Assembly: GCF_019429565.1 (NCBI RefSeq)
Contig: NZ_JAHXSA010000001.1
Span: 1,426,001 to 1,490,000 of the forward strand
DNA length: 64,000 nucleotides
Direction of reading: 5' to 3'
Origin: Schaalia sp. ORNL0103
Lineage (GTDB): Bacteria; Actinomycetota; Actinomycetes; Actinomycetales; Actinomycetaceae
Positions 46,376 through 55,353 of this stretch are shown in pieces. How positions within the stretch are numbered: the first letter of the stretch is position 1; each line of letters begins with the position of its first letter. Below the pieces are notes generated by a model. That model was not told the DNA's origin. It did no database searches and worked only from the letters and a program-made list of their open reading frames with translations. The position numbers and the translations under genes are program-made.

Positions 46376-46672
46376 TCAGCGCTCCACAACCGCCAGCACG
46401 TCACGCGAGGACAGGATCTGGAACTCCTGGCCGTCGTACTTGACCTCGGTGCCGCCGTAGCGCGAGTAGATGACAACGTCGCCGACCTTGACGTCGACGG
46501 GGATACGGTTACCGTTGTCGTCCACGCGGCCGGGGCCCACGGCGATAACTTCGCCTTCCTGCGGCTTCTCCTTGGCGGTGTCCGGAATGACCAGGCCGGA
46601 GGCGGTGGTCTGTTCGGCCTCAACCTGGCGGATGACGATGCGGTCCTCGAGGGGCTTGATGGAGATCGACAT
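46376..46672 (-). CDS. groES: Co-chaperonin GroES
   Basis: This 98-residue co-chaperonin forms a heptameric lid on GroEL. It has the family start [29 protein letters not shown], which holds the mobile loop, and then [19 protein letters not shown]. No groEL is adjacent: the next gene downstream is convergent and unrelated, so groES is transcribed alone. AAAGGGAG precedes the ATG. A CIRCE operator controls it. Confidence 0.96.
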   Translation of the reverse strand: MSISIKPLEDRIVIRQVEAEQTTASGLVIPDTAKEKPQEGEVIAVGPGRVDDNGNRIPVDVKVGDVVIYSRYGGTEVKYDGQEFQILSSRDVLAVVER

Positions 46673-46775
46673 TGTCGCTCCCTTTCTTCTTTGTCACGAA
46701 GGTGCTCGTCCTTTCCCTGCCGTCGCGGGGGTCAGGTGCAGGACCGGTCGCGGCTGTTCCCGCGCTTCCTCCACG

Positions 46776-46817
46776 AGTGTAGGCGCGGTCCTGGCACTCG
46801 GGCAAGCTGAGTGCCAG
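46776..46817 (-). promoter_or_regulatory. groES promoter with CIRCE element (HrcA operator)
   Basis: CTGGCACTC (46791-46799), N9, GAGTGCCAG (46809-46817) is a perfect inverted repeat matching CIRCE (TTAGCACTC-N9-GAGTGCTAA) at 7 of 9 bases per arm. On the minus strand, TTGCCC (46805-46800), inside the N9 spacer, and TACACT (46781-46776) are 18 bp apart. HrcA bound here would cover the -35. Confidence 0.85.
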
Positions 46818-46892
46818 GCGCGTTCACCCTGGGCGAGACGCCGCCCCCGCCCCAACCGCAGGCCCCGCACGGCCTCGCCCCTGAAGAGATGG

Positions 46893-46898
46893 GACAAT
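46893..46898 (+). promoter_or_regulatory. -10 GACAAT of a leaderless mRNA
   Basis: GACAAT ends 6 nt before the GTG at 46905 with no Shine-Dalgarno, which decides this start. Confidence 0.5.
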
Positions 46899-46904
46899 GA
46901 GCGG

Positions 46905-48146
46905 GTGAGCGCCCTGACCCCCATTCTGTCCTCCCCCGGCTGGGAGCTGCTGGAGTCCCTGCAAGCGAAGCAGGCCACCACCCCCATCCCGCTGCCCGAG
47001 CTCGGATCCGCCCTGCGCGCCTCCGGCCTCGACGCGGACCTCGTGGTTGCAGTCCTCACCCAGCTGGCCCTGCGCCAGGCTGCGCGCTCAAAATTTGGTC
47101 CGTTTGCCTCCCACATGGTGTTCACCCGCGACGGCCTTGAGCAGGCGACGCGCCTCGTCGTGGCAGCCCGCCACGCTCAGCGATTCAGGGATTGCGGCGC
47201 GACGCGCGTTGCGGATCTTGGCTGTGGCATCGGGTCGGATGCCATGGCGATCGCCGGCCTGGGCATGAACGTGCTGGCTGTTGACATCGACCCCGACACC
47301 GCCGGGGCCGTGGCCGCGAACCTGCGAGCCTTCGAAGGGGCCGAGGTGCGCCTGGGGGACGTCACCGACCTCGACATGGACGAGCTGGCCGCCGAGGGCG
47401 TCGACGCGATCTTCGCCGACCCGGCCCGCCGCACGGGCGCCTCGCGCGGGTCGGCACGCATCACAGACCCGGAGCAGTGGTCCCCTCCCCTCTCGCTCGC
47501 CCTCGGCTGGGCCTCCACGATCGAACGAGTCGGCATCAAGGTGGCGCCGGGCATCGCGTACGAACACATCCCCTCCTCCTGGCACGCGCAGTGGGTGAGC
47601 GTGGGCGGCGACCTCGTCGAGGCCTCGCTCTGGTCCCCCGCACTGTCCCCCGAGGGCCGTGGGCGCTCCTGCCTCCTCTTGGACGAGGCCGGGGCCGCCC
47701 ATTCGCTCTCCACACCCGAGGGGTATGCACCCAACGCCCCCGCAGCCCGCGTGGAGGTCGCGCCCCTGGGCACGATGGTCGCCGAGCCCGACAGCGCGGT
47801 CATACGCTCGGGCCTCCTGGCGCGCCTCGCGGACGAGGTCGGCGCGGGCATCGTGTCCGACAAGATCGCCTACCTGACCGGGGACGACCTGCCCGATTCC
47901 CCCTTCTACGACCGCTTCGAGGTCCTCGCAGTGACCAACCTGCGGGCAAAGGCGATTTCCGCCGAGCTGCGCACGCGCGGCGCGGGCAGCGTCGAAATCA
48001 AGAAGCGCGGCGCCGACATCAACCCCGACGACCTGCGTAAATCATTGAAACTGGGCGGAGGCGACGAGCAGCTGACCGTCATCGCGACGCGCGTGGACGG
48101 GCGCCACCGCGCGATCATCTGCCGACGGTTGGCTAAAAACCTGTAA
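46905..48146 (+). CDS. SAM-dependent methyltransferase with C-terminal THUMP-like domain
   Basis: The 413-residue protein has a helical N terminus and a class I methyltransferase core: RVADLGCGIGSDAMAIAGLG (about 101-120), AVDIDPDTAGAVAANL and AIFADPARRTG, a DPPY-like catalytic loop. A C-terminal THUMP-like region ends KSLKLGGGDEQLTVIATRVDGRHRAIICRR. Such proteins occur across actinobacteria and are predicted RNA methyltransferases; no target is established to my knowledge. A CGAGGCCGGGG word lies within the gene (47684). The next gene starts 65 bp downstream. Confidence 0.85.
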   Translation: MSALTPILSSPGWELLESLQAKQATTPIPLPELGSALRASGLDADLVVAVLTQLALRQAARSKFGPFASHMVFTRDGLEQATRLVVAARHAQRFRDCGATRVADLGCGIGSDAMAIAGLGMNVLAVDIDPDTAGAVAANLRAFEGAEVRLGDVTDLDMDELAAEGVDAIFADPARRTGASRGSARITDPEQWSPPLSLALGWASTIERVGIKVAPGIAYEHIPSSWHAQWVSVGGDLVEASLWSPALSPEGRGRSCLLLDEAGAAHSLSTPEGYAPNAPAARVEVAPLGTMVAEPDSAVIRSGLLARLADEVGAGIVSDKIAYLTGDDLPDSPFYDRFEVLAVTNLRAKAISAELRTRGAGSVEIKKRGADINPDDLRKSLKLGGGDEQLTVIATRVDGRHRAIICRRLAKNL

Positions 48147-48211
48147 GAAAGCTCTCCGCCGACACCGCTCGCTGCCCTGCCACAATGGAGGAAGCAAGCG
48201 AAAGGATTGAC

Positions 48212-49381
48212 ATGTCTTTGCCCTTCGGTTCCTCCCAGCGTTCCACGATCGGTGTCGAGTGGGAGCTCCAGCTCGTCGACCGCGACTCCCACGACCTGCG
48301 TCAGAGCGCGGACGCGATCATCGACCGCGCGACGACTGACGGCAAGCTCTACCCGGGCGTCCACCGCGAGATGCTGCTCAACACGATCGAGGTCGTCTCC
48401 AAGCCGCGTTCAACCGTCGCCGAGTGCATGGCCGACCTGATGGACTGCGTCGACTACCTGACCCCCCTGGCCTCGGACCTGCGCATCGACCTGGCCACCG
48501 CCGGCACACACCCCTTCGCACGCCCGGGCCGCCAGCGCGTCACCGACTCGGAGCGCTACGCGCAGCTGGTGGAGCGCACCGCCTACTGGGGACACCAGAT
48601 GCTCCTGTACGGCGTCCACGTGCACGTCGGCGTCGAGGATCGCGCGAAGATCCTCCCGATCCAGGCTGCCCTCACCGCCCACCTGGGACACCTGCAGGCC
48701 ATCTCCGCGTCGTCCCCCTTCTGGGCGGGCGAGGACACTGGCTACGCGTCCAACCGCGCGATGGTGTTCCAGCAGCTGCCCACCGCCGGCATCCCGCGTC
48801 AGTTCGCAACGTGGGAGGATCTCGAGGCCTACACGGACGACATGATCCGCACGGGCGTCATCGAGGGCTTCGACGAGGTCCGCTGGGACATCCGCCCCTC
48901 GCCGGCCTTCGGCACGATCGAGAACCGCGTGTACGACGCTGCGACGAACGCGACCGAGGTCGCCACCTTCGCGGCCTTCACCCACGTCCTCGTCGAGCAC
49001 TTCTCGCGCCTGTACGACGCGGGCGAGCCCCTTCCCTCCCTGCCGGATTGGTTCGTCGCCGAAAACAAGTGGCGCTCGGCGCGCTACGGCATGGACGCGA
49101 CGCTGATCGTGTCGCGTGACGGCGCCACCGAGAGCGCGCGCGACGGCATCGCGCGACTGAAGGAAGAGCTGGCCCCCGTGGCTGCCGACCTGAACTGCGC
49201 GCGCGAGTTCGCAGGCCTGGAGACGATCCTGACGATCGGCGCCTCCTACGAGCGCCAGCGGGCCGTCGCGGCAGCCGCGCGACCCGGCCAGGGCCTCGAC
49301 GCGGTCGTGGACCTCATGCGCGCGGAGATGAGCGCGGGGCGCCCCTTGGCTCTCGCCGAATTCGCGACCCTGAACGTCTGA
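48212..49381 (+). CDS. GCS2-family carboxylate-amine ligase (glutamate-cysteine ligase type 2)
   Basis: The 389-residue protein has the family start STIGVEWELQLVD with the metal-binding Glu residues, then LNTIEVVSKP, YGVHVHVGVED, VRWDIRPSPAFGTIENRVYD and a C-terminal ASYERQRAVAA. Members ligate glutamate to cysteine (gamma-glutamylcysteine) or an unknown amine (YbdK). The AAAGGA site 5 nt before the ATG at 48212 decides the start. No gshB or mycothiol gene is nearby, so the final product is unclear. Confidence 0.87.
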   Translation: MSLPFGSSQRSTIGVEWELQLVDRDSHDLRQSADAIIDRATTDGKLYPGVHREMLLNTIEVVSKPRSTVAECMADLMDCVDYLTPLASDLRIDLATAGTHPFARPGRQRVTDSERYAQLVERTAYWGHQMLLYGVHVHVGVEDRAKILPIQAALTAHLGHLQAISASSPFWAGEDTGYASNRAMVFQQLPTAGIPRQFATWEDLEAYTDDMIRTGVIEGFDEVRWDIRPSPAFGTIENRVYDAATNATEVATFAAFTHVLVEHFSRLYDAGEPLPSLPDWFVAENKWRSARYGMDATLIVSRDGATESARDGIARLKEELAPVAADLNCAREFAGLETILTIGASYERQRAVAAAARPGQGLDAVVDLMRAEMSAGRPLALAEFATLNV

Positions 49382-49526
49382 CTCCGTCACAGCAGTGCCC
49401 CGCGTCTTCACCGGCGCGGGGTACTGTCGTCACCACCACACACTCACAGACAGCATTCAGGTGGCTCTCAGGACACCGCCGTATCCTTGTTGTGGTTCGA
49501 AACTGACGCTGAGAGGACACTCGCCC

Positions 49527-52190
49527 GTGATGCAGGAAGCAACACAGACACCGGAACCCGAGGGCGCGCCATCCGCGTTGATCAAGATCGCTTCCCCCGT
49601 CGGCGCAACCCTGCAGACTGTGTGGCTGTTGCTTTCCTCGCTGGCCCGCCTCACCGTCCGCTGGCTGTCACGCTGCCCGGCCACCGCCGTCCTTACGGTC
49701 GCCCTGACGATCGTGTCGGCGACCTACTGGGTGTGGCGCGATCAATTCACGGCCCTCGAGGCCGACCCGTCCAGCCCCCATTGGTGGTCGGTTCTCTCCT
49801 CCGTCGGCGCGGTGCCCGGTAACTTCATCGCCACCGCCGTGCTCGGCATCGTCACGATGATCATTGCGGGCGGTGCTGCGGAGCGACACCTGGGCACACG
49901 CGCATGGGTGGCCGCAGCTGCTGCTGGCCAGGTCGTCGGCGTCGCTGCCACGTGGCTGACGCTCCCCCTGCTCACCAGGGTGTTCTCCACGTGGGGGCAG
50001 ACGATCGATGCGGGGAGCCTGTGGGGCACGAGCCTTATCCTCGTCGCCATCGTGGGCGCCGCAGCGCAGTCGCTGGCCTCTCACTGGCGCTGGCGCGCTC
50101 GTTTCCTGCTCATCGGGATCCTCATCCTGTCGGCCGCGATCCTGGGATCCGCGATCTCGTATGCGCGCGTGTGGGCACTCCTCGCGGGCATGGTCGCCGC
50201 GCGCCTGGCTGGTGTTCGCGGGGCACGCGGCGATTCCGGAAACGACATCACGATCGGACGTCAGCTCGCCTCCGTCGCCGCCCTGTGCTGGGCCTGCGCT
50301 GCAGCGCTGACCGTTGTTTCTTCGGCCCCCGAGGGACCGCTCGCTCAGATGCGCTGGTCACTGGGCCCCGCGTGGTGGCTCGAGGGGCGCACTGGTGTCA
50401 TCACGACGCTCCTGTGCCTGGCCCCCATCACGCTCCAGCTGATCTTCGCCTACGGGTTGCGCAAGGGCAGGCGCGCCGCCTACTTCGGCACCCTCATCCT
50501 CCAGCTGGTCCTCGGCCTGTCGACGGTCGCGGCGACGGGTGTTGCTCTCACCCAGGGCACCGACGAGAACGGGATGGCCAGGCCCGAGCTCGTCACCACG
50601 GCCTCGCTCCTCCTCGTTCCGGTGATCCTCAACGCCGCCCTGTGCGTCATCACGTGGTGGGTGCGCCGCTCCTTCACGATTCACGCGGAGCCCTCCACGA
50701 CCTCGACCCTGGTGCGGCGCTGGCTGCTCCTCATGGTCGGCTGCGCGGGCGCGGTCCTCGTCCTTGGGTTCCTCACGAGCGACTCCTTCGTCCCCCTCGA
50801 GGCCCTCAACTCCGGCGAGGACCTGACCGTCACCGACTATGCGAGCCCCCTACAGATCCTCCACGACTACACCCTCGCGTTGCTCCCCACGGCGACGGCT
50901 TCGATCTTCGAACCGTCCCTGGTTCCGATGACTCTCTTTGCCGAGGCGCCCGTCCTGTGGGTGCCCCTCGTCGCCTGGGGCGGCACCCTCGCCATCATCC
51001 TGAGCGCGCTGCTCGCTCGGCCTCGTATCCCGCTGTCCTCGCCGCTCGAAAGCCTCACGCCGCTCCTGCGCGCACACGGAGCAAGCACCCTCGGATGGAT
51101 GCAGACCTGGGAGGGCAACCAGGTGTGGGTGTCTCCTTCCGGCGAGGCTGGGGTCGCCTACCGCGGATCGGGCGGCGTCGCGCTGACGGTCACCGACCTG
51201 GCGTACGAGCCGGGCAAGGCCTCCGAGGCGATCGCGCTGTTCTCAGCCTTCGCGTCCGACTCGGGCCTGACCCCCGCGCTTTACTCGGTCCACGAGGAAC
51301 TCGCGCAGGCCGCGCGGGAGGAGGGCTGGACGATCATGCAGGTCGCCGAGGAGTCGCTGCTGGACCTGCCCGGCCTCGCTTTCAAGGGCAAGGCCTACCA
51401 GGACGTGCGCACCGCCATGAACCACGCGTCCCGCGAGGGGGTTGAGGCCGTGTGGACTACCTGGGAGGAGTGCCCGGCGGGCTGGCGCGATCAGATCACC
51501 GTCATCTCCGATTCCTGGAGCGCCGACAAGGCCCTGCCCGAGATGAGCTTTACGCTCGGCAGTGTTCGAGAGCTTGCAGTCCCTGAGACGCGCATCCTAG
51601 TCGCCATCGATGAGGAGTCGACGATCCACGCCGTGACCTCGTGGTTGCCGATCTACCGCGACGGAACAGTCGTCGGCCTGACCTTGGACGTCATGCGTCG
51701 GCGTACGACCGGGTGGCGTCCCGCGATCGAGTTCCTCATCGGCAAGGCCGCCCTGGCGGCGCAGGAAGAGGGGCTAGAGATCCTGTCACTGTCGGGCGCT
51801 CCCCTGTCTCGCTCGGCCGATGACACCTCGGCCTTTGGCCCCCTCACCGACGCGCTGGCCGCCATCATGGAGCCGCTCTACGGCTTCACCTCGCTGCACG
51901 CGTTCAAGCGCAAGTTCAAGCCCCGCACGCAGTCCCTGTACCTGGCGGTGCCGGATCCGTCATCCCTCGCAACAGTCGGGCTGGCCATCTCGCACGCGTA
52001 CGTGCCCCACGTATCCCCCGCGCAGACCCTCACGCTCGTCGCCTCGGTCGCCGGGGGCCTCGCCAAGCTCGCCGCGAAGGGCGTCGGCGACCTGCGCTCG
52101 ACGCGAGCGGCTTCCCGGGAGAGCGGCCCCGACGCGGATGCGCTCGCTGCCACAGCCTCATCCGATGGCGGCGGAAAGGAGCGCCGATGA
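49527..52190 (+). CDS. Multi-pass membrane protein with C-terminal DUF2156/MprF-like aminoacyltransferase domain
   Basis: The 887-residue protein has two parts. Residues ~20-530 are polytopic, with an N-terminal rhomboid-like block (GNFIATAVLGIVTMIIAGGAAERHLGTRAWV) and further helices. Residues ~540-840 form a GNAT-like DUF2156 domain (GNQVWVSPSGEAGVAYRGSGG, AYEPGKASEAIALF, FKGKAYQDVRTAMNHASREG, TLDVMRRRT, SLSGAPLS, YGFTSLHAFKRKFKPR), as in phosphatidylglycerol lysyl/alanyltransferases. It probably moves an amino acid from aminoacyl-tRNA to a membrane lipid. The start is GTG 49527 or ATG 49530; AGGA is 9 nt before the GTG. Its stop overlaps the esterase start. Confidence 0.83.
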   Translation: MMQEATQTPEPEGAPSALIKIASPVGATLQTVWLLLSSLARLTVRWLSRCPATAVLTVALTIVSATYWVWRDQFTALEADPSSPHWWSVLSSVGAVPGNFIATAVLGIVTMIIAGGAAERHLGTRAWVAAAAAGQVVGVAATWLTLPLLTRVFSTWGQTIDAGSLWGTSLILVAIVGAAAQSLASHWRWRARFLLIGILILSAAILGSAISYARVWALLAGMVAARLAGVRGARGDSGNDITIGRQLASVAALCWACAAALTVVSSAPEGPLAQMRWSLGPAWWLEGRTGVITTLLCLAPITLQLIFAYGLRKGRRAAYFGTLILQLVLGLSTVAATGVALTQGTDENGMARPELVTTASLLLVPVILNAALCVITWWVRRSFTIHAEPSTTSTLVRRWLLLMVGCAGAVLVLGFLTSDSFVPLEALNSGEDLTVTDYASPLQILHDYTLALLPTATASIFEPSLVPMTLFAEAPVLWVPLVAWGGTLAIILSALLARPRIPLSSPLESLTPLLRAHGASTLGWMQTWEGNQVWVSPSGEAGVAYRGSGGVALTVTDLAYEPGKASEAIALFSAFASDSGLTPALYSVHEELAQAAREEGWTIMQVAEESLLDLPGLAFKGKAYQDVRTAMNHASREGVEAVWTTWEECPAGWRDQITVISDSWSADKALPEMSFTLGSVRELAVPETRILVAIDEESTIHAVTSWLPIYRDGTVVGLTLDVMRRRTTGWRPAIEFLIGKAALAAQEEGLEILSLSGAPLSRSADDTSAFGPLTDALAAIMEPLYGFTSLHAFKRKFKPRTQSLYLAVPDPSSLATVGLAISHAYVPHVSPAQTLTLVASVAGGLAKLAAKGVGDLRSTRAASRESGPDADALAATASSDGGGKERR

Positions 52191-53761
52191 GCGCCCTGGG
52201 AAGCATCCCCCTCACCTCGCTCAAGACCCTCGTGGTGGTCGCCGTCCTGGCGATCCTCTCTCTGCTGGCAGGGGCGTCTCTGCTCGCGCGTTCGGCTCCC
52301 CCGCGCTGCCCGGGACGCACGAGGCGGTGGCTGGGACGCGCGGTCATCCTCCTCGTGCCCACGATCCTTATCGCGTCCGCGGGTGCGCTCGTCTTCAATC
52401 GCTCGCTAGGCCTCGTGGAAACCAGCGGGGGTCTAGCGAAACTCGCCCTGTCGACCGCCGTTGGAACAACCGCGCAATCTGGCGGCGAGGCCGACGTCAA
52501 CGCGCAGTCCGCTGCTACTTCCGAACTCGACGCGACCTTCACGAAGACCGAGGACGGCATGCTCCAGACCACCTGGACCGGCCCGTCAAGCGGGATCACA
52601 CAGCCCGTCTTCGTTATCACCCCGCGCGACTACTCCCCCACCGACGGCAAGACCTACGCGGTCATCGAGCTGCTCCACGGCTACCCTGGCGGCCCCGACG
52701 GCACCATGCAGGGCGCGCAGGTACAGGAAGCCCTGAACAACGCCATCGACGCGGGGATCATCCCGCCGACGATCATCGTCGGCCCCTCCCTCAACGTCGA
52801 CGAGGAGGCCCACGACTGTGCCGATATCGAGGGGCGCCCCGCCGTCTACACGTGGGTGTCCCACGACGTCCCCGAGATGATCCGACACAACTTCCCCAAT
52901 ACGACGTCCAATCGCGACGCCTGGATGATCGGCGGATTCTCCGCCGGCGCCTACTGCGCGATCTGGACGGCCCTGCGCACGCCCGAGACCTACGGCGCCG
53001 CCGCCTCTCTGTCCGGCTATGACACGCAGATCGAGGGACAGATGACCAACCAGGGCGACCAGTACCTGGCCGACAACACGCTGTCGATCATGCTCGCGAA
53101 TCGCACCCCCGACGGGATGCGCATCTACGCGATGGCCGCCGGCGACGACGCGGTAGGCGGCGCGTACACGGCGCTCAAGATGGCGTCAGCCGTCAAGGAA
53201 CCCGACAGCGTCACCACGGACGTTCCTCCGACGGGCGGGCACGCGGGCCCGCTGTGGCGCGACCACATTCCGACGATGCTGGCGTGGTGGGGGTCCTCCG
53301 ACCGGGTCTCCCGGGCCGTCGGCTCCGCTTCGACGGCGGCGACCGCACAGTCCTCCGAGGCCAGCGCGTCCATCGTCCCCGTGACGACCGTGACGCACGA
53401 GGTCCGACCGACCGCCCCGAACGGGTACCTGACGCTGGGCCTCCTGATCGCCGGCACGCTCGTCTCACTCGTGGTCGCGTGGACTATCGCGCCGCGCTGG
53501 CAGCTGCGCCGTCACGAGGGCGACACCGACGACCATGCCGATCATCAACACCGGGCGCGTCACCGCGCGCAGCGCTCGGGCCTGTTCTCCTCTGTGCCGC
53601 GCCCCGCGCTCCGGGCACTCGGCTACCTGGCACGGCTGACGTCGCTCGGAGCGGCCACGGTAGCCGCCGCGCTCCTCATCGGCATCGCCGCCAACATGGT
53701 GGGCGGCTTCTACACCTCGTGGAGCTCAATCGCGCAGAGCTTCATGGACGGCCTGCGCTAG
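52187..53761 (+). CDS. Membrane-bound esterase/alpha-beta hydrolase (Esterase D type)
   Basis: The 524-residue protein has two N-terminal helices (about 12-35, 48-70), an external alpha/beta-hydrolase domain and two C-terminal helices. The domain runs about 110-380: VFVITPRDYSPTDGKTYAVIELLHGYPGG, nucleophile elbow GGFSAGAYCA, and the likely catalytic His in GGHAGPLWRDH. The fold family includes mycolyltransferases and tributyrin esterases. It begins with ATGA overlap of the DUF2156 gene, so the two work together. A plausible role is removal or transfer of the aminoacyl group made by its partner. Confidence 0.82.
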   Translation: MSALGSIPLTSLKTLVVVAVLAILSLLAGASLLARSAPPRCPGRTRRWLGRAVILLVPTILIASAGALVFNRSLGLVETSGGLAKLALSTAVGTTAQSGGEADVNAQSAATSELDATFTKTEDGMLQTTWTGPSSGITQPVFVITPRDYSPTDGKTYAVIELLHGYPGGPDGTMQGAQVQEALNNAIDAGIIPPTIIVGPSLNVDEEAHDCADIEGRPAVYTWVSHDVPEMIRHNFPNTTSNRDAWMIGGFSAGAYCAIWTALRTPETYGAAASLSGYDTQIEGQMTNQGDQYLADNTLSIMLANRTPDGMRIYAMAAGDDAVGGAYTALKMASAVKEPDSVTTDVPPTGGHAGPLWRDHIPTMLAWWGSSDRVSRAVGSASTAATAQSSEASASIVPVTTVTHEVRPTAPNGYLTLGLLIAGTLVSLVVAWTIAPRWQLRRHEGDTDDHADHQHRARHRAQRSGLFSSVPRPALRALGYLARLTSLGAATVAAALLIGIAANMVGGFYTSWSSIAQSFMDGLR

Positions 53762-53776
53762 GCCCGCGGGCCGCTC

Positions 53777-54832
53777 TCAGGCGCGCGGCGCCAGGTACGT
53801 CGTCGTCAGCTCCATGCCCGAATCCGGGGAGAAGTCCCAATCCGACGGCGGCAGACCCGCCGCGACCAGCTCGGAGCCAATCGCCGCGATCTGCGCGCCG
53901 TTATCCGTACAGAAGCGCAGAGGGGGCATGCGAACCTGAACGCCGGCCGCCTCGGCCCGCTCCGTCAGCAGAGCTCGCAGTCGGGAGTTCGCGGAGAAAC
54001 CACCGCCCACGACAATCGTGTCGCAGCCGGTGTCCAGCGCGGCGCGCACGGCCTTCGCGGTCAGGGAATCGTTGACGGCCTCGGAGAAAGCCGCGCACAC
54101 CTTTTCCTTGCTAACGACCTCGCCGCGCGCGGTCGCGCCCTCGATGTATCGGGCGACGGCGGTCTTCAGACCCGAGAAGGAGAAGTCGTACTTATGGCGC
54201 TCCTTGTCCTTGCCGGCAGCCAGGCCGCGCGGGAAACGGATCGCCTCGCGGTCCCCCTGCTGGGACAGGCGGTCCACGTGCGGGCCGCCCGGGTACGGCA
54301 GATCGAGGAGGCGCCCGACCTTGTCGAAGGCCTCGCCCGCAGCGTCGTCCAGGGTTCCGCCCAGCTCGACGACGTCCGTCGCGATATTGCGGATCTCGAG
54401 GATGTTGGAGTGGCCACCGGAGACGACGAGTCCGATGAAGTGCTCGGGCAGCGGCCCCTCAGCGAGCTTATCGACGGCCAGGTGGCCGATGACGTGGTTG
54501 ACGCCGTACAGGGGCTTGCCCAGCGACGAGGCCAGCGCCTTCGCCGCGCAGATACCGACGGTCAGCGAACCGACGAGACCCGGTCCGGCCGCTACCGCGA
54601 TCGCGTCCACATCCGCCAGGGTCACTCCTGCCTCGTCGAGCGCAGCATCCAGCGTGGGCAGGAAGGACTCGAGGTGCGCGCGCGACGCGATCTCGGGGAT
54701 GATGCCGCCGTAGCGGGCGTACTCATCCATTGACGTGGCCGTGCGGTCGACCAGCAGCTGCGTACCGCGCACGAGGCCGACGCCGGTCTCGTCACACGTT
54801 GACTCAATTCCAAGGACCAGGGGTTCACTCAC
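53777..54832 (-). CDS. tsaD: tRNA N6-adenosine threonylcarbamoyltransferase
   Basis: It completes t6A37 modification of ANN-decoding tRNAs with TsaB and TsaE. The 351-residue ASKHA protein has LGIESTCDETGVGL, GVNHVIGHLAVDKL with the metal His pair (HxxxH), LVVSGGHSNI, GEAFDKVGRLLDLPYPGGP and VVGGGFSANSRLR. The GTG at 54832 is supported by a -10 hexamer 6 nt upstream. In many relatives it follows rimI directly; here sdhCAB and a small membrane gene lie between. Confidence 0.96.
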   Translation of the reverse strand: MSEPLVLGIESTCDETGVGLVRGTQLLVDRTATSMDEYARYGGIIPEIASRAHLESFLPTLDAALDEAGVTLADVDAIAVAAGPGLVGSLTVGICAAKALASSLGKPLYGVNHVIGHLAVDKLAEGPLPEHFIGLVVSGGHSNILEIRNIATDVVELGGTLDDAAGEAFDKVGRLLDLPYPGGPHVDRLSQQGDREAIRFPRGLAAGKDKERHKYDFSFSGLKTAVARYIEGATARGEVVSKEKVCAAFSEAVNDSLTAKAVRAALDTGCDTIVVGGGFSANSRLRALLTERAEAAGVQVRMPPLRFCTDNGAQIAAIGSELVAAGLPPSDWDFSPDSGMELTTTYLAPRA

Positions 54833-54838
54833 GCCCCC

Positions 54839-54844
54839 AGTTTA
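54839..54844 (-). promoter_or_regulatory. -10 TAAACT of leaderless tsaD
   Basis: TAAACT on the minus strand ends 6 nt before the GTG at 54832; no Shine-Dalgarno is present. Confidence 0.55.
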
Positions 54845-54913
54845 ATCCGCGCATGCGGGCACCGCCGCACGCACGAAGCGAGCGGGTCCGGCGCGTGCGG
54901 AGTCAGCGTCGAT

Positions 54914-55150
54914 CTAATCGTGAGAACGGGCGTTCGCGATGAACATCGAGACGCCCGCAACCGCGAAGACCAGCAGGCTCCAGGGGAACAGCGAGTCGGC
55001 GATCGGCTTGATCTGGGGTGAGCCAAAGAGCATGCCCAGGAGCAAGAGGATCGACAGAATCGCGAAGGCGATCATCGCCGTGATGCCGACGGTCGCGCTG
55101 ACCCAGTAGCGGCGCGTATGCGTGTTCGGGCCGGTTTCATCAAATTGCAT
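54914..55150 (-). CDS. Small two-helix membrane protein, unknown function
   Basis: The 78-residue protein has a 14-residue hydrophilic start and two membrane helices (about 16-41, ATVGITAMIAFAILSILLLL, and 55-72, SLLVFAVAGVSMFIANA) with a short loop between. GAGAGGAG is ideally placed before the ATG at 55150, so translation is likely. I recognise no family. It lies between sdhB and tsaD; a small stem (CCGCACGC/GCGTGCGG, about 54867-54901) follows it. Confidence 0.6.
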   Translation of the reverse strand: MQFDETGPNTHTRRYWVSATVGITAMIAFAILSILLLLGMLFGSPQIKPIADSLFPWSLLVFAVAGVSMFIANARSHD

Positions 55151-55301
55151 GGCGTGCTCCTCTCTGAGCCGATGATGTCTCCATGATACGCCGACTACCG
55201 CGGCGTCATAAGCATTTTGCGTGCGGCTATGGCAGCGGTCGAGCCTCGTCATCACACTGCGTCAAGTCACTGTGCCGCCGCTTCTGCTCCTCACAAACAC
55301 G

Positions 55302-55333
55302 GGAGGGCCCGGCGCGTGCGCGCCGGGCCCTCC
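55302..55333 (-). terminator. sdh operon terminator
   Basis: GGAGGGCCCGGCGCG (55302-55316) and its complement (55319-55333) form a long perfect stem 20 bp past the sdhB stop. On the minus strand CGTGTTTGTG follows. Confidence 0.8.
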
Positions 55334-55353
55334 GCGAGGCCATTCCAGCCGAA

